Of a stretch of 64,000 nucleotides of DNA, positions 1 through 10,701 are shown piece after piece. This DNA comes from JASHPR01 sp963844655 (GTDB taxonomy: Bacteria; Actinomycetota; Actinomycetes; Streptosporangiales; Streptosporangiaceae). The position numbers and the translations under genes were made by a program. How positions within the stretch are numbered: the first letter of the stretch is position 1; each line of letters begins with the position of its first letter. The stretch covers positions 372,001 to 436,000 of the forward strand of contig CAWJPA010000007.1 in assembly GCA_963844655.1 (NCBI GenBank). The letters are read 5' to 3'. The notes under the pieces are model-generated. The model was given only the letters and a program-made list of their open reading frames with translations, was not told where the DNA came from and made no database searches.

Positions 1-2
1 CG

Positions 3-989
3 CTGCCTGCGGTGACGCCCCGGTCCCGGCTGTACGGCGACCCTCCGGTCACCCCGCGCCTGGGCCGCCTGGCCGCGGAGCAGTTCCGCGCCGACGGCAT
101 CGACCCGGCGCACCTGGCGGTGGTCGGCGGGGCGCTGGACGGCGTGGAGCGGGTGTTCGGGGCGTGGCTGCGGCCGGGCGACCGGGTCGGCGTGGAAGAT
201 CCCGGCTACCCGCCCGTGCTCGACCTGCTGGCGGCGATGGGCCTGACCGCCGTCGGCATGCCCATCGACGACTTCGGTGCGCGGCCCGCCGCGCTGCAGG
301 ACGCGCTGGCCCGCGGCTGCCAGGCGGTGCTGTTCACGCCCCGGGCGCAGGCCCCGACCGGCGCGGCCTGGGACCAGGCCCGGGCCGCGGAGCTGCGTGA
401 GGTGCTGGCCGGCCGGCCCGAGGTCGGTGTGATCGAGGACGACCACGCGGGCCCGGTGGCGGGCGCCACGGCGCACACCATCGCGGGTGGTGGCCGGCAG
501 CGGTGGGCGACCATCCGTTCCGTATCAAAGTCACTGGGGCCGGACCTGCGGCTGGCCACCCTGGCCGGCGATGCGGTCACGGTTTCCCGGGTCGAGGGCC
601 GCCAGGCGCTCGGCACGGGATGGGTGAGCCACGTGCTGCAGGAGATCGTGGCCGAGCTGTGGGCCGGCCTGCCGGCGGGCAAGCTGTTCGCGCGCGCCGC
701 CGCCCGGTACACCGAGCGCCGCGGCTACCTGATCGACGCGCTCGCCGCGCACGGCGTCGCGGCCACCGGGCGGTCCGGGCTCGCGGTCTGGGTGCCGGTG
801 GCCGACGAGCTCGCGGCCACGACCGCGCTGCTGCAGCGGGGCTGGGCGGTGGCACCCGGCGAGCGCTTCCGGATCTCATCGCCGCCCGGCATCAGAATTG
901 GAACTGGAACGCTAACCTCGCGGGAGGCATCGACCCTGGCCGCCGACATTGCCGGTGTCCTGGCCCGTCGCCCGAGGCGTAGCGATTGA
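3..989 (+). CDS. MocR/GntR-type PLP-dependent aminotransferase, C-terminal part (5' end cut by window)
   Basis: This is the fold-type I aminotransferase domain of a MocR-like regulator or a free-standing aminotransferase. The frame is open to the left edge of the window, so the 325 residues readable from the GTG at 12 are not the whole protein. MocR proteins usually have about 450-500 residues with an N-terminal GntR winged helix, which would lie upstream. Visible signs are the YPPV segment, EDDHAGPV in the cofactor pocket, and RSVSKSLGPDLR, whose lysine should hold pyridoxal phosphate. The gene ends in a hairpin shared with the convergent lon gene. Whether it is a transcription factor or an enzyme cannot be decided from this fragment. 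Confidence 0.8.
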   Translation: MPAVTPRSRLYGDPPVTPRLGRLAAEQFRADGIDPAHLAVVGGALDGVERVFGAWLRPGDRVGVEDPGYPPVLDLLAAMGLTAVGMPIDDFGARPAALQDALARGCQAVLFTPRAQAPTGAAWDQARAAELREVLAGRPEVGVIEDDHAGPVAGATAHTIAGGGRQRWATIRSVSKSLGPDLRLATLAGDAVTVSRVEGRQALGTGWVSHVLQEIVAELWAGLPAGKLFARAAARYTERRGYLIDALAAHGVAATGRSGLAVWVPVADELAATTALLQRGWAVAPGERFRISSPPGIRIGTGTLTSREASTLAADIAGVLARRPRRSD

Positions 990-992
990 AAA

Positions 993-1030
993 CGGCCGCC
1001 GCCCCCTGATGGGGACGGCGGCCGGTTTCT
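993..1030. terminator. Bidirectional rho-independent terminator
   Basis: The arms at 993-1006 and 1011-1024 pair in 13 of 14 positions around a 4-base loop. A-rich bases precede the hairpin and GGTTTCT follows it, so it can act on both strands. It lies exactly between the convergent stops of the aminotransferase (989) and lon (1048). Confidence 0.8.
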
Positions 1031-1047
1031 CGTAGGGGCCGGGCCGG

Positions 1048-3408
<2,361 letters not shown>

Positions 3409-3438
3409 CAGGTCACTTCCCTGGTTGGGCTTACTTGA

Positions 3439-3452
3439 TTACACCGTTGTAA
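3439..3452. promoter_or_regulatory. Palindrome TTACA-N4-TGTAA upstream of lon
   Basis: A perfect 5+4+5 inverted repeat lies 31 bases before the lon start codon, where a repressor or activator could sit. It does not match the HspR-type HAIR element (CTTGAGT-N7-ACTCAAG) or the ClgR motif known for actinobacterial lon and clp genes, so the factor is unknown. Confidence 0.4.
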
Positions 3453-3591
3453 CAACGAGGGGCCCACATTGTTTCCCGGGCCCGTTCGCGGTCAGCGGAC
3501 ACCGGTCCGGTGCAGGTCACGGCCGCTGGCGGGGCCTGCGGCGGGCGCTGGCGATTGTGATGTGGTGGCCGGCCGTTGCTACCGTCCGGTT

Positions 3592-5391
3592 ATGGGTCTG
3601 CGCTCGCGGCCGCGATGGCTGGCACGGCGGGGACGCGCCGCGATCGCGCTCGCGGCCGCCGCCGTGCTCGTGGTGATCGGCGCGGTGGCCGCGATCATCG
3701 CCGCCACGGGCAGCCCGGCGCCGATCAACGTCCGCAACCTGCGTATCCAGGTCGTGGACGGCCCCGGCAACAACCAGCACGTGTCGCTCGACGCCACGTT
3801 CTTCACGCCCGAGGGCACCGGCCGGGTGCCCGCCATCCTGGTCGCGCACGGGTTCGGCGCGACCAAGAACTCGGTCCGCCCCGAGGCGGAGCAACTGGCC
3901 CGGGCCGGGTTCGCGGTGCTCACCTGGTCGGCCCGCGGCATGGGTGCCTCCACCGGCCAGATCGCGCTCGACTCGCCGGACTACGAGGTCAAGGACGTCG
4001 AGCAGCTGATCACGTGGCTGGCCAGGCAGCCTCGGGTGCTGCTCGATCATCCGGGTGACCCGAGGGTCGGCATCACCGGCGCCTCGTACGGCGGTGGTAT
4101 CGCGCTGCTGGCCGCGGCCTACGACCACCGGGTCGACGCCATCGTCCCGCAGATCACCTGGAACAACCTGGCCACCGCGCTATTCCCGAACGGCGCAGGA
4201 GGCAGCCCGATCAACGGCGTGTTCAAGCGGCAGTGGGCGGGCCTGCTGTTCACGCAGGGGTCGGTCGGCTTCGGCACGGTCGGCGGGGGAACGCGGTCCG
4301 GGTCGGGCTCCGGGTCTGGTCCTGGTTCTGGTACCGGGTCCGGTCTGGCGTCCGGCGCCACCCCGATCGCCGGGTTCAACCAGTCCGGGATCGCCCGGGT
4401 GGTCGAGTGCGGCCGGTTCCAGGCCGCCATCTGCGCGGCCTACCAGCAGTCCGCCGAGCAGGGCCGGGCCACGCCGGAGACGGTCAAGCTGCTGGAGGCC
4501 TCCAGCCCGGCGAGCGTGGCCAACCGGATCGACGTCCCCACCCTGCTGGTTCAGGGCGAGAACGACTCGCTGTTCGGGCTCGATCAGGCCAACGCGAACT
4601 ACCAGGCCATCAAGCGGAACGGGGCCCCGGTCGACATGGTCTGGTTCGCCGGCGGGCACGACGGCGGCAACCAGGAGACGAGCCGGATCAACGACCTGAC
4701 CCTGCAGTGGTTCGACCGCTGGCTGATGCCGCCGAACATCCCGTGGCATCCTGGCCAGCCCGCCAGCAGCGGCCAGCCCGCGTTCGCGGTGAGCCGGAAC
4801 GAGGGCTTCGACCCGTCGAGTGAGCAGGAACTGCTCGGCGTCGCCACCGCGCCGAGCTACCCCGGCCTGCACGGGACCCGGCAGGAGGAGGTCAATCTGG
4901 CCGGCCCGCGGCAGTTCATGGTCAACCCGGCGGGCGGGACGCCACCGTCGATGTCGGTGTTCCCCGGCCTGGGCTCGCTGGGCGCGGCGAACGGGTCCGG
5001 CACGTCGGCGGGCGGCGGCATCGTGTTTGACATGCCGGGCCAGAGCGCGGGCTTCGAGTCGGCGCCGCTGCGGACACCACTGCAGGTGACCGGCTCCATG
5101 ATGGTGCGGCTCCGGGTCAGCGGCGCCGATCAGGTGACGCTGTTCGCCAAGGTCTACGACGTGGACCAGGCGGGCAACACCACGCTGCCGTTCTCACTGG
5201 CCGCTCCGGTCCGCGTCGGCGGCGCGACCACAGGGCGCGTGGTCAGCGTGACGCTCCCGGCGATGGACTACCAGTTCGCCGCCGGGCACCGGCTCCGCCT
5301 GGTGCTCACCGCCACCGACTTCGCCTACGCCACGTCGCCCGTGCCCGCCACCTACCAGGTCGCGTTGGCCAGCCGCGGTCTGACCGGTGCC
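3592..5391 (+). CDS. Membrane-anchored alpha/beta hydrolase (CocE/X-Pro dipeptidyl-peptidase type), probably split from the following ABC ATPase by a frameshift
   Basis: The protein begins at ATG 3592 with a basic stretch and one hydrophobic anchor (about 17-40), so the hydrolase should lie outside the membrane. The serine hydrolase triad is visible: nucleophile in GASYGG (Ser165), acid in GENDSLF (Asp325) and His356 in GGHDGG. A Gly/Ser-rich insert lies near residues 227-255, and a jelly-roll C-domain like X-Pro peptidases follows (about 430-595). The homologous sequence stops at about 5386. This frame then has no stop until 7383 and runs through the ATPase gene as low-complexity Arg/Gly/Ala. 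The neighbouring frame resumes with a membrane segment and the ABC domain. I recall actinobacterial proteins in which hydrolase, membrane helix and ABC domain are one chain, so a one-base indel is the likeliest cause. The substrate is unknown. Confidence 0.75.
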
Positions 5392-6505
5392 GACCGACCC
5401 GGCCCTGGTCATCTCCGGCGTCGGCGTCCCGTGGTGGACCTGGGCGGCGCCCGCGGCCGCCCTGCTGGCCGCGATCGCGATCCTGACGGTCGGCCGGCGC
5501 CGGTCCCGCGACCGGTTCATCCCCGAGCTGGCCGAGGTGCCGCTCGAGATCACCGGGCTGACCAAGCGCTACCGCGACGGCCAGCTGGCCGTGGACGACC
5601 TGTCGCTGCGGGTGGAACACGGCCAGATCCTGGGCCTGCTCGGGCCCAACGGCGCGGGCAAGACCACGGCCCTGCGCGCGCTGATGGGCCTGCTGCATCC
5701 CGACGCCGGGACGATCACGATCTTCGGCCGGCAGGTCCACGCCGGGTCGGCCGCGCTGTCCAGGCTCGGCGCGTTCGTGGAGGGACCGGGTTTCCTGCCG
5801 CACCTGTCCGGCCGGGCCAACCTGGAGATGTACTGGCGGGCGGCCGGGCGCCCGGCGGCCGACTCGCATCTGGCCGAGGTCCTGGAGATCGCCGGCCTGG
5901 GTGCGGCCATCGACCGCCCGGTCCGCGCCTACTCGCGCGGCATGCGGCAGCGGCTCGCGATCGCCCAGGCCATGCTTGGCCTGCCGGACCTGCTGGTGCT
6001 CGACGAGCCCATGAACGGGCTCGACCCGCCGCAGATCAGGGAGATGCGCGACGTCCTGCTCGGGTACGCGGCCGGGGGCCGGACGGTGATCCTGTCCAGC
6101 CACATGCTCGCCGAGGTGGAACAGACCTGCAGCCACGTGGTGGTCATGCACCTCGGCCGCCGCCTGGCCGCGGGCCCGGTCGCCGAGATCACCGGCGAGG
6201 GAGCGGGGCTCATCGTGGGCACCCCCGAGGTCGGGCGGGCCGTCTCGGTGCTCGGCGGGCTCACCGGGATCGAGCGCGCCGAGCCGCACCAGGACGGCGT
6301 GCTCGTGCACCCGAACGGCGTGCCCGCGGCCACGGTCGTGGCCACGCTGGTCGGGGCGGGCATCCCGGTGGAGCGGGTGACGCCGAACCGCCGCCTGGAG
6401 GACGCGTTCCTGGCCCTGATCGCGGATGGGGCCAGCTCCAACGGGGCCAGCTCGGCCGACGGAGCTGGCGCGGGCGTGGCAGCCGGAACGGAGGGAGCCC
6501 GGTGA
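5387..6505 (+). CDS. ABC transporter ATP-binding protein with N-terminal membrane helix
   Basis: The ATPase powers the exporter whose permease follows directly. It starts with a membrane helix (about 12-32), unusual for an ABC ATPase but expected if this is the C-terminal half of a hydrolase-ABC fusion. The ABC domain shows Walker A GPNGAGKTT (about 86-94), signature YSRGMRQR (about 182), Walker B LLVLDEP (about 203) and the switch histidine in SSHM (about 238). It belongs to the DrrA/CcmA-like drug or lipid export class. GTG 5387 is only the first start in this frame; it has no good ribosome site and may not be used if the upstream frameshift is an artefact. The stop overlaps the permease start (GTGA). 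Confidence 0.85.
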   Translation: MPTDPALVISGVGVPWWTWAAPAAALLAAIAILTVGRRRSRDRFIPELAEVPLEITGLTKRYRDGQLAVDDLSLRVEHGQILGLLGPNGAGKTTALRALMGLLHPDAGTITIFGRQVHAGSAALSRLGAFVEGPGFLPHLSGRANLEMYWRAAGRPAADSHLAEVLEIAGLGAAIDRPVRAYSRGMRQRLAIAQAMLGLPDLLVLDEPMNGLDPPQIREMRDVLLGYAAGGRTVILSSHMLAEVEQTCSHVVVMHLGRRLAAGPVAEITGEGAGLIVGTPEVGRAVSVLGGLTGIERAEPHQDGVLVHPNGVPAATVVATLVGAGIPVERVTPNRRLEDAFLALIADGASSNGASSADGAGAGVAAGTEGAR

Positions 6506-7383
6506 GCACGAGCGCGAGCCAGGCCGCGCCCCGGGCGGGATCTGGCGCTCCGGGATACAGTCCGCACCGGACCCTGCCCTTCGCCGTCGAGACCATCCGT
6601 CAGCTGCGACGCCGGCGGACGATGGTCGCGTTCGGGATCTTGCTTGTCTTGCCCTGGATCCTCGTCGGTGCGTTCGAGATCGGGGGCCCGCCGTCACCCA
6701 ACAGCGGGACGCCGGGCCTGGTCGCCGAGGCCATGGCCGGCGGGCTCAACTTCGCGGCGTTCAGCCTCTTCGCCTCGGCCGGGTTCCTGCTCGTGGTGGC
6801 CGTGGCCCTGTTCTGCGGCGACACCGTGGCGACCGAGGCGAGCTGGGCGTCGCTGCGGTACCTGCTGGCGGCGCCGGTGCCCCGAACGCGGCTGCTGCGG
6901 CAAAAGCTGGCCGTGGCGCTGGCCTACTCCACGGTCGCGGTCATCGTGTTCCCGCTGATGTCGCTGGTCGCGGGGACCGTGGCGTTCGGCTGGCACCCGC
7001 TGCGGCTGCCCGCCAGCGGCGTGCAGCTCGGGTACGGGACGGCGCTGGGGCGGATGGGGATCATTCTGGCCTACGTCCTGCTCAGCGAGGTGGTCGTGGC
7101 CGGGCTCGCGTTCCTGCTGTCGGTGTCCACCGACTCACCGCTGGGCGCGGTCGGCGGCGCGGTCGGCCTGGTGATCGTCAGCTCGATCCTGGACGCGATC
7201 ACCGCGCTCGGGAACTGGCGGGAGATCCTGCCCACGCACTGGCAGTTCGCCTGGCTCGTGGTGCTGCAGCAACCGGTCACCTGGAGCGCGATGATCGAGG
7301 GGGCGGCGGTCTCGCTGTCCTACGGGCTGATCCTGTTCGCGCTCGCGTTCCGGCGGTTCCGGGTCAAGGACATCGTGTCCTGA
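6502..7383 (+). CDS. ABC transporter permease
   Basis: A 293-residue polytopic protein with about six membrane segments, the first beginning near residue 40 after a basic RRRR stretch, as in ABC-2 type export permeases. The GTG at 6502 overlaps the ATPase stop by four bases, which points to translational coupling. With the preceding ATPase it should form an exporter, probably acting together with the attached extracellular hydrolase. It is in the same frame as the hydrolase, which makes one very long open frame from 3592 to 7383. The permease itself is a separate, normal-looking gene. The stop lies four bases from the end of the convergent CAP gene. Confidence 0.85.
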   Translation: MSTSASQAAPRAGSGAPGYSPHRTLPFAVETIRQLRRRRTMVAFGILLVLPWILVGAFEIGGPPSPNSGTPGLVAEAMAGGLNFAAFSLFASAGFLLVVAVALFCGDTVATEASWASLRYLLAAPVPRTRLLRQKLAVALAYSTVAVIVFPLMSLVAGTVAFGWHPLRLPASGVQLGYGTALGRMGIILAYVLLSEVVVAGLAFLLSVSTDSPLGAVGGAVGLVIVSSILDAITALGNWREILPTHWQFAWLVVLQQPVTWSAMIEGAAVSLSYGLILFALAFRRFRVKDIVS

Positions 7384-7387
7384 CGGT

Positions 7388-8167
7388 TCAGTTCGAGAAG
7401 TCCTGGGTCATCCAGACCGTGCCGGAGCTGTCCCTGGTCACGGTGATGCCGATGTGGTGGAACGAGCTGCTGAGAATGTTCATGCGGTGACCGTCGTCCG
7501 GCGGCTTCTCGTTGAGCATGTCCTGGGTCAGGCCGACCGCCATCTGCGCGATGGCCGCCGAGGTGTCGGACACCGGGCCGCCGTCCCCGATGTTCTCTCC
7601 GGCTGACGTCCAGTTCACGCCCGCCGCGGTCTCGCGCGCGCCGAGCGACGGCTCTCCCGGGCACTGATGCGAGAGCCCGCAGCCGTCCTCCATGCGCGCG
7701 TTGTGTGCGGCGGAGCTCTGGTCGAGCCCGGCCGTCATCGTCAGCGCGGGCAGGCCAGCCTGGGCCCGGGCCTGGTTGATCAGCGTCAGGACCTGGTCGG
7801 CGGCTCCGGTCTGCGGGGCCGGCGGCGGGGTGGCCGGGGTGGGGGTCGGCGTCGGCGTGGGGGTCGGTGAGGGTGTGGCCGACGGACGCGGCCGCTTGGG
7901 CCGGGCCGGCGCGGACGGGTCCGGCGTGGCCGCCGGGGTGCTGGCGAAGGCCAGCGGGCTGGCCGGGCCTGCCGCCTGCACGATATTGGCCACGGCCTGC
8001 CCGGCGTGGGAGGGGCCGGCCGGCGGGGCCCCGGCGGCCCGGACCAGGTACACCCCCACGAGCACGACGGGAATCAGCAGCGCGCCGCAGAGCACGCCCA
8101 GCCTCCGGTGCGGCCATTTCGGCTTGGGCTCCTCCGGAAGGTCCCACCAGTCCGGATGCTCGCCCAT
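7388..8167 (-). CDS. CAP/SCP-domain protein, membrane anchored
   Basis: A 259-residue protein with a short acidic cytoplasmic head, a basic patch and a single membrane helix (about 25-45). A Pro/Thr/Ala-rich linker (about 60-115) leads to a C-terminal CAP (cysteine-rich secretory / pathogenesis-related) domain. Typical CAP features are LINQARAQAGLPAL, the SAAHNARM helix, TSAGENIG and GHRMNILSSSFHHIGI. The two cysteines in the domain (CGLSHQC) may form a disulfide outside the cell. Bacterial CAP proteins are cell-surface or secreted; their biochemical role is poorly known. The gene stands alone, divergent from padR. Confidence 0.85.
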   Translation of the reverse strand: MGEHPDWWDLPEEPKPKWPHRRLGVLCGALLIPVVLVGVYLVRAAGAPPAGPSHAGQAVANIVQAAGPASPLAFASTPAATPDPSAPARPKRPRPSATPSPTPTPTPTPTPATPPPAPQTGAADQVLTLINQARAQAGLPALTMTAGLDQSSAAHNARMEDGCGLSHQCPGEPSLGARETAAGVNWTSAGENIGDGGPVSDTSAAIAQMAVGLTQDMLNEKPPDDGHRMNILSSSFHHIGITVTRDSSGTVWMTQDFSN

Positions 8168-8304
8168 CAGGTCCCCTCCATCGCTCCGCTTTGTGGACCA
8201 TTAAAGTCCGTAAAAGGACTGGCCGGGGTGCCATTGCCGGCAACTGGGGACCCCGCGACCCCGCTGGCTCCCGTCCCTGGCCTGGCCTCATTGCCAGCCA
8301 AGCG

Positions 8305-8331
8305 CTCAACTTTGAGTACTCGTGCTTTACT
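8305..8331. promoter_or_regulatory. Overlapping palindromes in the padR promoter region
   Basis: CTCAA-CT-TTGAG (8305-8316) overlaps GAGTACTC (8314-8321), and AGTA-N9-TACT spans 8315-8331, just before the padR GTG at 8338. PadR-type repressors usually control their own promoter, so these dyads are candidate operators. The dyads are seen directly; the role is inferred. Confidence 0.35.
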
Positions 8332-8337
8332 AACTGA

Positions 8338-8895
8338 GTGAACCCCACCCGCCTGTTCGTGCTGAGCGCGCTCGCACGCCGCGGGCCCATGTACGGGCAC
8401 CAGATCCGCCGGGAAGCGCGCATCGACCGCACCGAGCTGTGGTCCGAGGTCAAGCCGGGATCGCTGTACGCGGCGCTGCACCGGCTGCAGGCCGAAGGGC
8501 TGATCGAGCCCGTGCGCACCGAGCAGCAGGGCAACCTGCCCGCTCGCACCGTCTACGCGATCACCGGCGAGGGCCATAGGGAGCTGCGCGTGCTGCGCGC
8601 CGAGGCGCTGCGCGAGGTGGCGATGCGCCCGGACCCGGTCGACCTCGCGCTGGCCGTGAGCGCGGACCTGGACGAGGACACGCTGCGCGGGTTCTTCTCC
8701 AGCCGCCGTGAGGCGCTGTCCAGCCGGGCGGCGTTCTTCTTCCGCGAACGGGAGCGCGCCTGGCCGGACCAGACCCCGGCCGACGACCTGATCATCGAGC
8801 ACGCGATCGCCCGGATCGAGACCGAGCTGCGCTGGCACGACATGGTGCTGGACCGCATCGGCAAGCTCGCGGGCGAGACCGGGCCGGACCAATGA
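8338..8895 (+). CDS. PadR-family transcriptional regulator
   Basis: A 185-residue PadR protein. The winged helix fills residues 1-85 (LFVLSALARRGPMYGHQIRRE, SLYAALHRLQAEGLI, the wing ARTVYAITGEGHREL), and a C-terminal helical dimerisation domain of the Vir-like type follows. PadR proteins are mostly repressors that answer to small lipophilic compounds. The GTG at 8338 has no ribosome site before it and may be leaderless. The gene overlaps def by four bases (ATGA), so the two are likely co-transcribed. The target genes are not evident; the dyads before the gene suggest autoregulation. Confidence 0.88.
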   Translation: MNPTRLFVLSALARRGPMYGHQIRREARIDRTELWSEVKPGSLYAALHRLQAEGLIEPVRTEQQGNLPARTVYAITGEGHRELRVLRAEALREVAMRPDPVDLALAVSADLDEDTLRGFFSSRREALSSRAAFFFRERERAWPDQTPADDLIIEHAIARIETELRWHDMVLDRIGKLAGETGPDQ

Positions 8896-9377
8896 CCGTC
8901 CAGCCGCTGCGGCTGTTCGGCGACCCGGTGCTGCGAACCGAGTGCGACCCCGTGACCCGCTTCGACGACGCGACCGGCCGGCTCGTCGACGACCTGCTCG
9001 AGAACGTGCTGCTGCCCGGCCGGGCCGGGCTGGCCGCGCCGCAGATCGGCGTCAGCCTGGCCGCGTTCTCCTATAACCTCGACGGCCAGCACGGCTACGT
9101 CATCAACCCGGTCGTGGTCGAGACCTCCGGCGAGTACGACGGGCCCGAGGGCTGCCTGTCGATCCCCGGCATCTACGCCGACACCGCGCGGGCCCTTCGC
9201 ACCGTGGTCACCGGGGTCGACCGGCACGGCGACCCGATCACCGTGACCGGCACCGAGGAGCTGTCCCGGGCCCTGCAGCACGAGACCGACCACCTGCGCG
9301 GCGTGCTGTTCATCGACCGGCTTACCGGGCAGCAGCGCAAGGACGTCCTCAGCCAGATCCGCCGGGCGGCGCTCTAG
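8892..9377 (+). CDS. def: Peptide deformylase
   Basis: This metalloenzyme removes the N-formyl group from nascent proteins at the ribosome exit. All three family motifs are present: GLAAPQIG (motif 1), EGCLS (motif 2, metal-binding Cys) and QHETDH (motif 3, two metal His and the catalytic Glu). At 161 residues it is somewhat shorter than the major deformylases, and it lies with a padR gene rather than fmt, so it may be a secondary copy. ATG 8892 overlaps the padR stop. Its stop shares four bases (CTAG) with the convergent oxidoreductase stop. Confidence 0.92.
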   Translation: MTVQPLRLFGDPVLRTECDPVTRFDDATGRLVDDLLENVLLPGRAGLAAPQIGVSLAAFSYNLDGQHGYVINPVVVETSGEYDGPEGCLSIPGIYADTARALRTVVTGVDRHGDPITVTGTEELSRALQHETDHLRGVLFIDRLTGQQRKDVLSQIRRAAL

Positions 9378-10336
9378 CCGGGCAGCAGCACGAGCTTGCC
9401 GGCCGTGCGCCTGGCGGCCAGGTCCTCGTGGGCGCGGGCGGCCTGGTCGAGCGGGTACCGCCCGCCGATGCGCACGTCCAGCGCGCCCTGCCGGATCCAC
9501 GTGAACAGGTCGTCGGCCCGGCGCACCAACTCGTCCCGGGTCGTGATGTAGCTGCCCAGCGTCGGGCGCGTGACGAAGAGCGACCCGCCCGTGGCCAGGC
9601 GCTGGAGCTCCAGCGGCGGGACCGGCCCGCTGGCCCCGCCGTACAGCACCATGTACCCGCGGCGGCGCAGCGCGGCCAGGCTGTCATCGAAGGTCGCCCG
9701 CCCGACCCCGTCGTAGACAGCTGCGGCACCGTCGCTGGTGGCCTCCCGGGTCACGGTGCCGAAGTTGTCGTAGCCCGCGAGGTACGCGGCTCCCGCGTTC
9801 CTGGCCAGCTCGGCCTTTTCCTTGGTCGACGTCGTCGCGATCACCACGCCGCCGCGCCTGGTCACCATCTGGGTGAGCAGCAGCCCGACTCCGCCCGCGG
9901 CCGCGTGCACGACCACCGGGTCGCCGCTGGCCACGGGGTAGGTGTCGGTACACAGGTAGTGCGCGGTCAGGCCCTGCAGCATGACCGCCGCGGCCACCTC
10001 CAGCTCCACGCCGTCGGGCACCAGAACGGCGCGATCGGCCGGGACGAGCACCTGCTCCGCGTAGCTGCCGGGCACGTCGGTCCAGGCCACCCGGGTACCG
10101 ATTCCGTCGGCACCGGGCCCGGCGGCCGTGACCGTGCCCGCCCCCTCGGCGCCCGCCACGTAAGGCACGTCGCCGGCGTAGGGCGGAAGCCCCTGCCGCC
10201 GGTAGATGTCGGCGAAGTTGACCCCGGCCGCCGCCACGTCGACCAGAAGCTGCCCGGGGCCGGGCGTGGGGGTGTCGCGTTCGGCCAGCCGGAGCACTTC
10301 CGGCCCGCCATGCCTTTCGGCGATGACTGCACGCAT
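9374..10336 (-). CDS. Quinone oxidoreductase (zinc-independent MDR family)
   Basis: A 320-residue NADPH:quinone reductase-like enzyme of the medium-chain dehydrogenase family. It shows the N-terminal substrate-domain signature AGVNFADIYRRQGL, then YVAGAEGAGTV and the nucleotide-binding HAAAGGVGLLLTQM. The zinc ligands of alcohol dehydrogenases are missing, as expected for the quinone reductase branch. I chose the ATG at 10336 because MRAVIAERHGGPEVL is the family N-terminus; the open frame runs further upstream but only as non-homologous sequence. It stands alone and converges on def. Confidence 0.9.
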   Translation of the reverse strand: MRAVIAERHGGPEVLRLAERDTPTPGPGQLLVDVAAAGVNFADIYRRQGLPPYAGDVPYVAGAEGAGTVTAAGPGADGIGTRVAWTDVPGSYAEQVLVPADRAVLVPDGVELEVAAAVMLQGLTAHYLCTDTYPVASGDPVVVHAAAGGVGLLLTQMVTRRGGVVIATTSTKEKAELARNAGAAYLAGYDNFGTVTREATSDGAAAVYDGVGRATFDDSLAALRRRGYMVLYGGASGPVPPLELQRLATGGSLFVTRPTLGSYITTRDELVRRADDLFTWIRQGALDVRIGGRYPLDQAARAHEDLAARRTAGKLVLLPG

Positions 10337-10448
10337 ACCCCCATCCTCTCCCTCGGACGGGGCCAGGGCGGCCCGGTCCCGAAACGACGGCATGACCATC
10401 GCGCCGGGTAGAGTACGGCCATCAGGTGGGGCTGCAGGTGGAGGAGCG

Positions 10449-10679
10449 ATGCCCGGACGGTGGAGTGATCTCAGCCCTCGCAGCCGCGAGCTGATCATCG
10501 TGGGTGCGGTGGTCGAAGCCGGCCTCAAGGCGGCGGTGCTCGTCGATCTCAAGCGCCGGCCGGCCAGCCAGGTCCGGGGCTCGAAGAAGGTATGGGCGGC
10601 GGCGATGCTGATCAACTCCGCCGGGGTCCTGCCGCTGGCTTACTTCACGGTCGGGCGGCGGCGGCCTGAGGTCGCGTAG
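10449..10679 (+). CDS. Small two-helix membrane protein
   Basis: A 76-residue protein with two hydrophobic segments (about 16-35 and 48-67) separated by the basic loop LKRRPASQVRGSKK and ending in GRRRPEVA. The layout resembles the PLDc N-terminal / DUF5652-like membrane hairpin found alone in many actinobacteria, but this is a resemblance only. The ATG at 10449 is preceded by a GGAGGAG ribosome site. No function can be assigned. Confidence 0.7.
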   Translation: MPGRWSDLSPRSRELIIVGAVVEAGLKAAVLVDLKRRPASQVRGSKKVWAAAMLINSAGVLPLAYFTVGRRRPEVA

Positions 10680-10701
10680 CCGAGTGACCGCGGGGGCTTA
10701 G

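Noticed and set aside
4270..4360. Gly/Ser repeat in the hydrolase as a mobile or regulatory repeat
   Set aside because: It is an in-frame flexible linker within the coding region with no other copies seen.
3469..7383. One giant hydrolase-permease protein
   Set aside because: The middle third in this frame is Arg/Gly/Ala-rich shadow sequence, while a clear ABC ATPase lies in another frame there.
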